Shown: positions 21,614 to 30,032 of the stretch, in pieces
Layout: each line of letters opens with the position of its first letter
Position numbering within the stretch: the stretch's first letter is position 1
Source of the DNA: Niallia sp. NCCP-28
GTDB lineage: Bacteria > Bacillota > Bacilli > Bacillales > Cytobacillaceae
Reading direction: 5' to 3'
Assembly: GCF_023168165.1 (NCBI RefSeq)
Contig: NZ_BQYJ01000002.1
Span: 434,001 to 498,000, forward strand
DNA length: 64,000 nucleotides
Notes under the pieces: generated by a model
Database searches by the model: none
What the model was told of the DNA's origin: nothing
The model's input: only the letters and a program-made list of their open reading frames with translations
Position numbers and translations under genes: made by a program

Positions 21614-21957
21614 TCTCCTGGTGAATAAATCCAGGAGGTCCGCTTAAAACAAGCGAAAGAGCAGTTGATTGAAACAGATAAAGGAATTGCTGAAATTGCA
21701 TTATCTGTGGGCATGCCAAATGTACCATATATTAAGCAGCGCCTCCTAAAGGATTTTATTATGTTGGTTCACAGGATGCATCATTTGAAGAATTATCTTT
21801 ATGGACAGCGAAGCGTTTTCCTAAGAGCCCTCTTGTGGAAAATGAAGAAATGCTTAAAGTTTATAAAAAAGAAATAATCGAATATTTAGAAGGAAAAAGA
21901 AAAGATTTCATTATGGCGTTCGATTATAATGGAACGCCATTTCAGCTGGGTCTTTAG
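21614..21957 (+). pseudogene. Decayed AraC-type regulator / methylguanine-DNA methyltransferase gene
   Basis: One frame from 21614 reads P-G-E-stop-I-Q-E-V-R-L-K-Q-A-K and then an AraC-type helix (TDKGIAEIALSVGMPNVPYI). From 21754 another frame carries an MGMT-like N-terminal segment (SFEELSLWTAKRFPKSP, then MAFDYNGTPFQLG) and stops at 21957 before the catalytic PCHR motif. So there is one nonsense codon, one frame change and a missing C-terminus. It looks like the remains of an Ada-type adaptive alkylation-response gene. The identification rests on short motifs. Confidence 0.6.
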
Positions 21958-22056
21958 CTGATTATCGCGGGGGATTAGAAATAAAGACAAGGCTTCTTAA
22001 ATTGGAAAAATAATTGGGGCATAGTGTAAAGTAAAGGTGGGATGAATAGCAAAAAA

Positions 22057-22084
22057 AGCCTTGCAAGTGATTCTTGCAAGGCTT
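22057..22084 (-). terminator. Terminator of the RND pump gene
   Basis: AGCCTTGCAA and TTGCAAGGCT form a perfect 10-bp stem; on the minus strand it is followed by seven Ts right after the pump's stop codon. Confidence 0.92.
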
Positions 22085-22089
22085 GGTGG

Positions 22090-25000
22090 TTAATTCTCTT
22101 GTATTTCTTTACGGTTTTTTCTAAAAAGTTTTGACAGTACTTCGTAAACGATTGGAACAACTACTAATGTTAATAGTGTAGAACTTATTAACCCGCCGAT
22201 TACGGTAACAGCTAAACCTTTAGAGATTAATCCGCCGCCGCCTGATCCAAAGGCTAATGGGAGTAATGCACCGACAGTTGCGATTGCTGTCATTAGGATT
22301 GGACGAAGTCTCGTTGCTCCTGCATCAAGAACAGCATCCCGCATATTCATGCCGTCGCGTTCCATATGAATAATCCTGTCAACAAGTACAATTGCATTTG
22401 TTACAACAATACCAATCAACATTAATAGACCCATCATAACAGATACAGAAATGGTTTCACCTGCGATTAATAGACCAACAAAAGAACCAATTACTGCAAA
22501 TGGAAGAGAGAATAGAATCGCAAATGGCGCGACACCTTCACGGAATGTAACCACAAGGATGAAGTATACAATCGCGATTGCTGCAAGCATCGCTACTCCA
22601 AGTTGTGTAAATGTTTCATTCATATCTGCAGATACACCTGCAACTTCTGTTGAAACACCTTTTGGCAATTCTAATTTATCCATTTTCTTGTCTATTTCAG
22701 ATGTTACTTTGGAAATGTCATCGTCTTTAATAGTACCTGATACAGATGCATAATATTCTCCTTTACTACGTGAAAGGGTATTTAGCGTTGTTCCTTTATC
22801 TACTTCTACAAGTTCAGAAAGAGGCATTTTGCCTTGAGCAGTAGTTATTTCTGTATCTAGCATTTCATCAATTGATTTAGGCTGTTTTGCTTTTTCCTGC
22901 TGTACAATAACGTCTAAAGAATTTCCTTCTTTTTCAACGGTTGTCAAGACATCTTTAGCAGAGGAAGGATTTAGCATCATAACAAGCTGGCCTGTAGTTA
23001 AGCCATATTGCAATAACTCATCTTGCTCTACTTTAAATGTATATTCAACATATGCATCTTCCGCACTTGATGAAACATCTTTTAAACCATCGTTATCTTT
23101 CATGATGTTTTCTACTTTTTTCACAGCTTCATTTAGTTTATCTAAATCTTCACTGTATAATGTGTAGCTGATTTCATTTGTAGATCCTGTTGCAGCAGCG
23201 AAATTTTGGCTTTTCCATTCTCCAGATTGGCCAATGTTTTTCACGTAATCTTCAATTTTATCGCGAACTTCAGGGAAGTCTTTCATGTCTGGGTCAAAAA
23301 TCAAATACATTAGGGCGCCGCCAGAACCTCCGCCCATCATCGCAGCCATTTCGTCGGCTTCGTCATTTACGGATAATTGAACGATATCAATATCGTTGCG
23401 GTCAAGCATTTTATCTTCTACAACTTTAATGTTTTTTAATGTATCTTCTTTCAATTCACCAGCTGCTGGCGTGTAAGTTAAATACATTGTTTTTTCTTCT
23501 TCGCTGCCCATAAAGCTGAAGCCGATTAATGGTGTTAACGCTAAGCTTCCTACTAGCAATACGACGGCGATAATGGAAGTGATGATTTTATGGTTAAGAG
23601 CTTTTTCAAGAATTCCTTTATACCATAAAGATAATTTGCCGACCTCTTTATGGCTGCTTTCTGTTTTTTCACTGTATAACTTCTTCTTAAATAAGAAGTG
23701 GGATAATGCAGGAACAACTGTAATTGCCACAAGCAGAGATGCGCCAAGAGCAAATGTCATCGTTAAAGCGAATGGCGTAAATAATTCTCCAACCATACCA
23801 CCAACGAAGATAAGTGGAGCAAATACTGCAACCGTTACTAATGTTGATGATAGAATTGGTTTAAACATTTCAATTGTCGCCTCGCGTACAAGTGCACGGC
23901 CTGTTAATTTCTCATCTTTTAGATGCAAGCGGCGATAAATATTTTCTACAACAACAATAGAGTCATCGATTACACGCCCGATGGCAACTGTGATTGCACC
24001 CAGTGTCATAATGTTTAATGTAATATCCATCCAGTTTAATAAAAGCAATGCCATAAAGATAGATACTGGGATGGAAATGATGGAAATAATTGTTGACTTA
24101 AAGTCACGCAAGAACAATAGGATAATCAGTACGGCAATTAATCCGCCAAATACTGCCTTTTCAATCATTGTAGATACAGATTCTTGGATTGGTTTACCTT
24201 GGTCAACCGTTATATCGATACCTAGACCATCAATTTTTTTCTTTTCATCTTTTACTAAATCTTTTACATTATTTACAACATCAACTGTATTTGCTTGTTG
24301 ATCTTTGACAATTTGAATCGCAATTGCATCTTTTCCATTTGTACGGGAAACAGATTGCACTTTGCCGACAACTTCAATTTTTGCGATGTCTTTCAATTTT
24401 ACAAATGGAGATGGATTTTCAGCTGTTGGTGTGACTGGAATAGCCATATTCTTTAATTCATTTGCTGTCATGAACTTGCCGTCAACAGAAACAGCTTCTT
24501 CGCCTTCGTCAAATTCATAAAGGCCTAATGAAACGTTCATATCGCTTGCTTGAATCATTTCTTTGACTTTATCTTCTGTTAAACCAAGCTCTTCCATTTT
24601 TTCTTTGTTATAAGTAAGATCTACTTCTTCGATATGCTGACCAGAAATAGTAGCAGAGGTTACTCCATCAATTTTTTCAATTTTTGGAAGAAGGATATCT
24701 TCAACTGTTGATGTTAAGTCAACGATATCTTCTTTAGAGCTGTTTACACTTAAAGCAACAACCGGCATCATGTTCATACTGATGGCAGAAACAGTAGGTG
24801 TCTCTACGCCATCCGGCAGTGCCACAGATTCTATTGCCGATTTTAATTCTCTTTTTGCTTCGTCCATATCTATTCCATATTCATATTCCACTTGAACACT
24901 TGACATGTTAGAATACGAATTAGAGTAGACGGCTTTTACATTTTCAAGACCTTCTACTGCTTTTTCAATAGGCATGGATATATCATCCATAACTTTCTCT

Positions 25001-25170
25001 GGAGTTTCTCCTGGATATATGCCCGTTACGGTAAGATAAGGAATTGAAATATCCGGAATTGTCTCCATGTTCATGCGAGTGCCTGAATAAATGCCTGATA
25101 CAGTAATGATGATGGTAAGCAACCATACTGCAAGCTTATTGCCCAGGACAAAATTTACTACACCTTTCAA
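22090..25170 (-). CDS. swrC: RND-family efflux transporter, SwrC type
   Basis: 1026 residues with the RND plan: one N-terminal helix, a large external loop (about 30-330), a membrane block with the proton-relay Asp pair in GRVIDDSIVVVENI, a second external loop and a second membrane block. No membrane-fusion or outer-membrane partner is nearby, as expected for a Gram-positive stand-alone pump. In B. subtilis SwrC exports surfactin and acts in swarming and bile-salt or drug tolerance. The divergent TetR gene and operator-blocked promoter suggest inducible expression. Substrate is inferred. Confidence 0.92.
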   Translation of the reverse strand: MKGVVNFVLGNKLAVWLLTIIITVSGIYSGTRMNMETIPDISIPYLTVTGIYPGETPEKVMDDISMPIEKAVEGLENVKAVYSNSYSNMSSVQVEYEYGIDMDEAKRELKSAIESVALPDGVETPTVSAISMNMMPVVALSVNSSKEDIVDLTSTVEDILLPKIEKIDGVTSATISGQHIEEVDLTYNKEKMEELGLTEDKVKEMIQASDMNVSLGLYEFDEGEEAVSVDGKFMTANELKNMAIPVTPTAENPSPFVKLKDIAKIEVVGKVQSVSRTNGKDAIAIQIVKDQQANTVDVVNNVKDLVKDEKKKIDGLGIDITVDQGKPIQESVSTMIEKAVFGGLIAVLIILLFLRDFKSTIISIISIPVSIFMALLLLNWMDITLNIMTLGAITVAIGRVIDDSIVVVENIYRRLHLKDEKLTGRALVREATIEMFKPILSSTLVTVAVFAPLIFVGGMVGELFTPFALTMTFALGASLLVAITVVPALSHFLFKKKLYSEKTESSHKEVGKLSLWYKGILEKALNHKIITSIIAVVLLVGSLALTPLIGFSFMGSEEEKTMYLTYTPAAGELKEDTLKNIKVVEDKMLDRNDIDIVQLSVNDEADEMAAMMGGGSGGALMYLIFDPDMKDFPEVRDKIEDYVKNIGQSGEWKSQNFAAATGSTNEISYTLYSEDLDKLNEAVKKVENIMKDNDGLKDVSSSAEDAYVEYTFKVEQDELLQYGLTTGQLVMMLNPSSAKDVLTTVEKEGNSLDVIVQQEKAKQPKSIDEMLDTEITTAQGKMPLSELVEVDKGTTLNTLSRSKGEYYASVSGTIKDDDISKVTSEIDKKMDKLELPKGVSTEVAGVSADMNETFTQLGVAMLAAIAIVYFILVVTFREGVAPFAILFSLPFAVIGSFVGLLIAGETISVSVMMGLLMLIGIVVTNAIVLVDRIIHMERDGMNMRDAVLDAGATRLRPILMTAIATVGALLPLAFGSGGGGLISKGLAVTVIGGLISSTLLTLVVVPIVYEVLSKLFRKNRKEIQEN

Positions 25171-25213
25171 CTAATACACCTTCCTTTAATTGACTTGCTA
25201 AGCTTATTTTTTT

Positions 25214-25242
25214 ATAATAATGACTAAGTGGTCATTTGTCAA
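25214..25242 (-). promoter_or_regulatory. RND pump promoter with TetR-type operator in the spacer
   Basis: On the minus strand TTGACA (25237-25242) and TATTAT (25214-25219) are exactly 17 bp apart. The spacer is almost filled by AATGACTAAGTGGTCATT (25219-25236), a 6-bp inverted repeat with a 6-nt centre. A bound repressor would occlude polymerase, and the same site lies about 35 bp upstream of the tetR-type start, allowing autoregulation. Confidence 0.8.
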
Positions 25243-25268
25243 CAACGATCTAGGAGTGAAGAAATAAA

Positions 25269-26102
25269 ATGATGAAAAAACAATTAATAATGGAAAAAGC
25301 GTTGGAACTTTTTGCAAAGCAAGGGTTTGAAGCTACTTCTGTTCAGCAGATAACCGAACAGTGCGGCATTTCAAAAGGAGCTTTCTACTTGGCATTCAAA
25401 TCAAAGGATGAGTTGATTTTGTCCTTGATAGATCATTTTATGATGCAGTTCACTTCCGATCTTGACTGTATAGTCAGAGATACTGAAGAAACGAATGAAG
25501 TGCTATATAAATTTTATTATAGTAATTTTTCTTCTTTTTATAAGTACTCTGATTTTGCAAAAACATTTATGAAAGAACAGACTCATACATTCAATGAAGA
25601 GTTTATCTTAAAAATTCATTATTATGACAGTCAATTGGAGAAAATCATTCTATGCATGATTGAAAGAATATATGGTAAGAATTTACCTGTTAAATTGGAT
25701 ATTATGTATAGTATTAAAGGGTTTACGAATATTTATTCTCATCTTTTTCTGTTCTCTCAGGTTCCGTTTGATTTACATCAATTAGCACAATCACTTGTAG
25801 AAAAAACCGAATTGCTGGCAAAACATGCCAAGGTACCATTCTTAACAGAGGAACTTTACCAAAATGCGAAACATCCGGTAACAGAAGAACAACAAAAGGA
25901 AAAAATTCTTGAAATCATCGATCAAAAGACAGACGAGCTGAAAGATGATTCCATCGTACAAGAATCATTCAGCCTTCTTAAACAGCAACTCCATGAACCA
26001 GCATTTAGCCCCGCAATTGTTAAAGGTTTGCTTGAGAATATACGCCATCATCCAAACTGCCAGTGGATTACCTACTTGCTGCAGAGCTATTGGAAGATAT
26101 AA
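25269..26102 (+). CDS. TetR-family repressor, YerO-like
   Basis: 277 residues: TetR helix-turn-helix (about 8-55; FEATSVQQITEQCGISKGAFYLAFKSKDEL) and a long ligand-binding part. It is divergent from the RND pump gene, the same arrangement as yerO-swrC in B. subtilis, and an inverted repeat sits in the pump promoter between them. It probably represses the pump and is released by a pump substrate. Start is one of two adjacent ATGs, 25269 or 25272, after GGAGTGAAG. Confidence 0.9.
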   Translation: MMKKQLIMEKALELFAKQGFEATSVQQITEQCGISKGAFYLAFKSKDELILSLIDHFMMQFTSDLDCIVRDTEETNEVLYKFYYSNFSSFYKYSDFAKTFMKEQTHTFNEEFILKIHYYDSQLEKIILCMIERIYGKNLPVKLDIMYSIKGFTNIYSHLFLFSQVPFDLHQLAQSLVEKTELLAKHAKVPFLTEELYQNAKHPVTEEQQKEKILEIIDQKTDELKDDSIVQESFSLLKQQLHEPAFSPAIVKGLLENIRHHPNCQWITYLLQSYWKI

Positions 26103-26149
26103 TTTTAGCAAAATAGACAGTAGAATTTCTCAGTATGATTAGCTTGTTA

Positions 26150-26178
26150 ATTAGGGCATTCCTTTTTGGATGCTCTTT
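26150..26178 (+). terminator. Terminator after the TetR gene
   Basis: AGGGCATTCC, a T loop and GGATGCTCT form a stem followed by TTTTT. Confidence 0.75.
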
Positions 26179-26179
26179 T

Positions 26180-26882
26180 TAATTTACCTAATAAATTAGG
26201 TATTACTATTCATCTTGCATTTTAATATACGTTTTACGTGAATAAAAAGTTTCATTTTTGCTAAATAACTTGAAAAAATATTTTTTACATTCATAAAAGC
26301 GTATACAAAAAAGAACGGTTTAAATGGATAATAGATTTTATTTTTAGAGTATAAATTTCAAAAATATAGTCCATTTTTATCCCTCATTAATGGCCAGCAA
26401 TACCTTTATCTCAAGATTAAGAGAGAAAAGGGAAAATCTGATTGGAGAAAAATGGACCATAAAAGCTCTAATCGATGAAACTAACTTAAAGTTTGTCTAC
26501 TCCTGTCGATTATTTCCGAGGAAATCGTTAAAGTGAGGGTTTAATTATTATAAATAACTTTTAGGGAATCTGTAGTTTTAAAAAAACATAATAGATTTCC
26601 AAAAAATCAGTGTAGATAGTGAACTTTTTAGTATAAAACGGCAAATAGATGGAGGAAGCGGAATAGAATTTATCATGCAAAAAGATGTGTCATATTAATA
26701 ATTAAGCAACAAAAGAATTAAATAAAAATCCATCTTGAGAAAGAAGTTGATATCGGCGAGTTTTTTAATGGATTTTAGACGTTGACTAGATAGAATAGCT
26801 TTTATTCTAATAAAATGGAAAGGGCATAACTTCTCTTTAAGCAGTTATGCCACAGTTGTTTCAGATTATTTTATTGGCAAAA
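26180..26882. other. Intergenic region without genes
   Basis: About 700 bp of AT-rich sequence with no supported ORF on either strand. GGCATAACT (26823-26831) and AGTTATGCC (26843-26851) form a hairpin just beyond the 3' end of the minus-strand dioxygenase gene and probably end that transcript. Confidence 0.5.
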
Positions 26883-27821
26883 TCAGCCCAGTTCTTTTAT
26901 TTCAAACGGCAGCAAGTTTTTTTCAATTTGTGCTCTATGAGGTTCATACTGTGATGGAAGCATCAATTGTTCACCCATTGTTTTTTCTGATTCATCATGA
27001 GCAAATCCTGGGGGATCTGTTGCAATTTCAAATAAAATGTCCCCATGTTCTCTGAAATAGATGGCATTAAAGTAGTTTCTATCCTGAACAGGAGTGACAC
27101 CGTATCCACTCTCTGCAATATACTTTTGCCAATCCAATTGATCCTGATCATCTATAGCTCGCCATGCGATATGATGAACGGTGCCCACCCCCATTTTGCC
27201 AGGTCCAATAGGAGTTGATTTAAGATCAATAATATTTCCTATATCGGCTTTAGAACGATAACGAGTGAAATCTCTTTCTTTGCCAACCAATTCAAGACCC
27301 ATTACTTTTTCCAATAATTCAGCTGTTTTCTCTGGCTGAGTGGATAATAGGGTAGCTCCGCCAAATCCTTTGACAGCCACTTCGGGGGTTACATCTCCAA
27401 ATGTCCATTTATTGATTTCTCCAGCTTCTCTTTCTACTATTTCTAAGTGAAGGCCATGTGGGTCATCAAATTCTAAATATTGTTCTCCAAAGCGTTCCAT
27501 TATAGTAAAAGGAACATTAAATTTTTTTAGTCTTTTGTTCCAAAAGTCCATAGAGCCTTTTGGAACAACATAAGAAGTGACTCCGACTTGGCCATCGCCT
27601 ATGGTTCCTTGTCGAGCTCCTGCCCATGGAAAGAAAGTGATAATGGTTCCTGGTTTTCCGCCTTCATTGCCAAAATAAAGATGATAAGTGCCAGGATCAT
27701 CAAAATTTACTGTTTGTTTTACCAAACGCAGTCCTAAAACACCAGCGTAAAAATCGACATTTTCTTGTGGATGGCCGACGATTGCAGTTATATGGTGAAT
27801 GCCCAATGTTTTTTTGCTCAT
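26883..27821 (-). CDS. mhqO: Ring-cleaving (extradiol) dioxygenase, MhqO type
   Basis: 312 residues, equal in length to B. subtilis MhqO. Two VOC/glyoxalase modules: the first opens with LGIHHITAIVGHPQENVDFY, the second carries TVHHIAWRA and the metal-ligand Glu of ILFEIATDPPG. MhqO-type enzymes open hydroquinone- or catechol-like rings and protect against quinone stress. It lies downstream of mhqP with an MhqR-like box in between. RBS AAGGAG precedes the ATG. Confidence 0.92.
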   Translation of the reverse strand: MSKKTLGIHHITAIVGHPQENVDFYAGVLGLRLVKQTVNFDDPGTYHLYFGNEGGKPGTIITFFPWAGARQGTIGDGQVGVTSYVVPKGSMDFWNKRLKKFNVPFTIMERFGEQYLEFDDPHGLHLEIVEREAGEINKWTFGDVTPEVAVKGFGGATLLSTQPEKTAELLEKVMGLELVGKERDFTRYRSKADIGNIIDLKSTPIGPGKMGVGTVHHIAWRAIDDQDQLDWQKYIAESGYGVTPVQDRNYFNAIYFREHGDILFEIATDPPGFAHDESEKTMGEQLMLPSQYEPHRAQIEKNLLPFEIKELG

Positions 27822-27885
27822 GTTTACACTCCTTTTTCATGAAAGTTCTGTTATTTAAATTATATAATATTTGCTTTAATTCGAT

Positions 27886-27903
27886 AATCTTCAATTCGAG
27901 ACA
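27886..27903 (-). promoter_or_regulatory. Degenerate MhqR box upstream of mhqO
   Basis: AATCTTCAATTCGAGACA resembles the MhqR operator TATCTCGAATTCGAGATA at most positions. It suggests mhqO also has its own regulated promoter between mhqP and mhqO. Confidence 0.45.
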
Positions 27904-27905
27904 TT

Positions 27906-28304
27906 TTAAAATAAGAAGGCATCTAAAGCATATTTACCAGGACCTGTCAAAGCTATTCCAATAGCAACCGCAAGCAATGTCAGATTGTATTCATAACCAT
28001 TCGATGTTGCCCATAAGCCATTAGCTCCGTGCACTTTAACAATAGAAACTATCATTGCTCCTGCAATCATAATGCCTGCAAGTGGAGTCAGAAGCCCTAA
28101 AGCAAAAAGAATGCCGCCGATTAACTCGGCTAATCCTGCAAAAAGAGCCATGGTTACGCCTGGTTTCATGCCGATGGAATCAAACCAGCCGCCAGTGCCT
28201 TTTAATCCATACCCGCCAAACCAGCCAAACAGTTTTTGTGCACCGTGCCCGATGAAAAGCAAGCCAATTACTAAACGAATTATTAATAAACCAAAATCTA
28301 TCAT
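27906..28304 (-). CDS. mhqP: DoxX-family membrane protein, MhqP type
   Basis: 132 residues with four hydrophobic segments and the DoxX signature RLVIGLLFIGHGAQKLFGWF. In B. subtilis mhqP is co-transcribed with mhqN and mhqO and belongs to the quinone-responsive MhqR regulon; its precise activity is unknown. Here it is the first gene of an mhqP-mhqO pair, and an MhqR operator lies 27 bp before its start. mhqN is absent. Confidence 0.9.
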   Translation of the reverse strand: MIDFGLLIIRLVIGLLFIGHGAQKLFGWFGGYGLKGTGGWFDSIGMKPGVTMALFAGLAELIGGILFALGLLTPLAGIMIAGAMIVSIVKVHGANGLWATSNGYEYNLTLLAVAIGIALTGPGKYALDAFLF

Positions 28305-28330
28305 TGAAAAATCCTCCAGAATTATTATTT

Positions 28331-28348
28331 TATCTCGAAATCGAGATA
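28331..28348 (-). promoter_or_regulatory. MhqR operator upstream of mhqP
   Basis: TATCTCGAAATCGAGATA is a near-perfect palindrome matching the known MhqR box (TATCTCGAATTCGAGATA) except at the centre. It lies just upstream of the mhqP ribosome site, where a repressor would block the mhqPO transcript. Confidence 0.85.
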
Positions 28349-28363
28349 TTTTGTTTAAAAAAA

Positions 28364-28694
28364 TTAATTTTCTACTTTTTTGTTTACCTTTTTTAATAGC
28401 GCAACAAGCATGTTTGCCTCCTCATCATTTAGAAAACCCAGCAAGTAATCAACTAAATTTCGATATTTTGGCATGCTATTGTCCATGAATTTATTCCCAT
28501 CATCTGTTAAAGCAACATGGATTACTCTCTGGTCATCAGGACGTCCGCTGCGAATTAATAAACCGCTCTTTACTAATTTATCCATATGATAAAGCACTTC
28601 TAAAACAGAAAACTCAGTAATGCAGAGACTGCTTTTGGCTAAGTTCAGTTTTATTTGCCTTAAAACAAGGGAAGTTCGTGCACTTTTTCTTCAT
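28364..28694 (-). pseudogene. mhqR: Broken MarR-family regulator gene (mhqR remnant)
   Basis: A good RBS (GGAGGTGAAATAAA) and ATG (28692-28694) remain, but the frame from this ATG stops after 26 codons. Shifting by one base gives SARTSLVL and then ITEFSVLEVLYH, which joins directly to MDKLVKSGLLIRSGRPDDQR. Compared with MarR/MhqR proteins (about 145 residues) the N-terminal dimer helix is shortened and roughly 23 residues of the DNA-recognition helices are missing between LYH and MDKL. The surviving 77-codon frame from 28597 has no ribosome site and could not bind DNA as a MarR protein. Its operators are retained nearby. Confidence 0.75.
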
Positions 28695-28729
28695 TTTATT
28701 TCACCTCCGAAAAATATCTTTAATTTAAT

Positions 28730-28747
28730 TATCTTGAATATGAGATA
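28730..28747 (-). promoter_or_regulatory. MhqR box upstream of the broken mhqR
   Basis: TATCTTGAATATGAGATA, an imperfect copy of the MhqR operator, lies about 36 bp upstream of the old mhqR start. This is the position expected for autoregulation before the gene decayed. Confidence 0.6.
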
Positions 28748-29015
28748 ATGATAGTATGTATAAACTTATATGTCAATAGCCTTTTAATATCTAGTCTGCG
28801 ATTTTTTTAAAAAGCAAATAACTGCCATCTAAGAATTGTCGATAATTAAAGCCAACTCCAAGTTTGGAAAATAAAAAACCAGCGACCACAACGGGGATGG
28901 TAAAATGAATATAGATAATTTTAATCAGGGAAAAATAAGACTAAAATCCATAAATTCACAAAAAATAATATATATTTGCAAGCATATAGAAAAAAGTTAT
29001 GGAGGAGAAGTTATT

Positions 29016-29795
29016 TTGGCAATAAAAAGCATAAGGAAAAACCTTGAGACACTTCGTGAAATTTATTCTAATAATCTTACGGTAGGATTAATAGCAGAAG
29101 AATTATCAGCGTGTTCCCCACAAGATGATGCATTAACAATAAAATTCCAAATGGAAAAACTTGATTTTGATTATTATGGAGTGGCGATTGATGGTAAAAT
29201 CATCGGCTATATTATTCAATCTGAACTGGATGAAGGGCTGATTTCAAAGTATATGCATACCTTTCAAATGGAGGATCTTGTTTCAGAATCTACTTCTTTA
29301 CTGGAATTGCTGTTGATTTTACGAGAAAGGCATCCTGTTTTTATATTAGAAAGCAACCGAATAAACAAATTAATAACTGTTGCGGATTTGCAAAAGCAGC
29401 CGATTCGCATGCTAGTATTTGGTTTAATATCTATTCTAGAAATGAATTTAGTTCAGTTAATTATGGATTATTATCCAAATAAACAGTGGAAAGAGCGCTT
29501 GAGTGCTAATCGGATAAATGAAGCAATGAACCTATTCCATGTAAGAAAAGAAAAAAATGCAGGCTTAGGATTAATTGACTGTCTGCAGCTTTCAGATAAA
29601 GGCATGATTGTCCAAAAAACTCCTGATCTATTGGGGAAATTAGAACTTCATTCAAGAAGAGAAGCAAAACAATTTTTTAACAGGATAGAAGAATTAAGAA
29701 ATAATACGGCCCATTCACAAGAGTATGTCTATAACGATTTTAATGATTTTTTGGATATTATCACAAGGATAGAGAGAGTATTGAGCCTTATTTAA
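29016..29795 (+). CDS. Protein with CBS-like domains and a C-terminal HEPN-like helical region
   Basis: 260 residues if translation starts at TTG 29016, which has an excellent GGAGGAG site; an ATG at 28905 gives 296 residues but a poorer site and an unusual N-terminus. Residues about 15-125 look like a CBS pair (YYGVAIDGKIIGYII, then VFILESNRINKLITVADL). The C-terminal part ends in ELRNNTAHSQ, an R-N-x-x-A-H-S pattern like HEPN-type helical domains. This may sense a nucleotide and act on RNA or a partner, but the function is unknown. No operon partners. Confidence 0.6.
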   Translation: MAIKSIRKNLETLREIYSNNLTVGLIAEELSACSPQDDALTIKFQMEKLDFDYYGVAIDGKIIGYIIQSELDEGLISKYMHTFQMEDLVSESTSLLELLLILRERHPVFILESNRINKLITVADLQKQPIRMLVFGLISILEMNLVQLIMDYYPNKQWKERLSANRINEAMNLFHVRKEKNAGLGLIDCLQLSDKGMIVQKTPDLLGKLELHSRREAKQFFNRIEELRNNTAHSQEYVYNDFNDFLDIITRIERVLSLI

Positions 29796-29819
29796 AGGTA
29801 TTTTAAAGGAGTAGATGAA

Positions 29820-29915
29820 TTTCCCAGGATTCCAGCTTTCCGTGGGGCAGGCGTATCGCCTGTCCCGCTAATTTTACAGGAGTCTTGCACCTTTCACTCC
29901 AATCAACCTGTTTTA
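29820..29915. repeat. Possible interspersed extragenic repeat element
   Basis: GGGGCAGGCG, TAT and CGCCTGTCCC form a GC-rich palindrome, followed by a segment reading GGAGTCTTGCACCTTTCACT and then CCAATCAACC. From memory, similar GC-rich units ending in CTCCAATCAAC are scattered through many Bacillaceae genomes. Base composition differs sharply from the AT-rich surroundings. Copy number cannot be judged in one window. Confidence 0.5.
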
Positions 29916-30032
29916 ACTATGGATTTACTCATGGAAACTATCTGAAAAACAACAATCTTTTAGAAAACATCCATTTTAAATGAGAGTGCTTAATCTCTAG
30001 TGCAGTAATTGGGGATAGGCATCTTTTTTAAT

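Noticed and set aside
28364-28597. Functional short MarR protein of 77 residues
   Set aside because: It lacks the DNA-recognition helices and a ribosome site, while the true RBS and ATG lie upstream out of frame.
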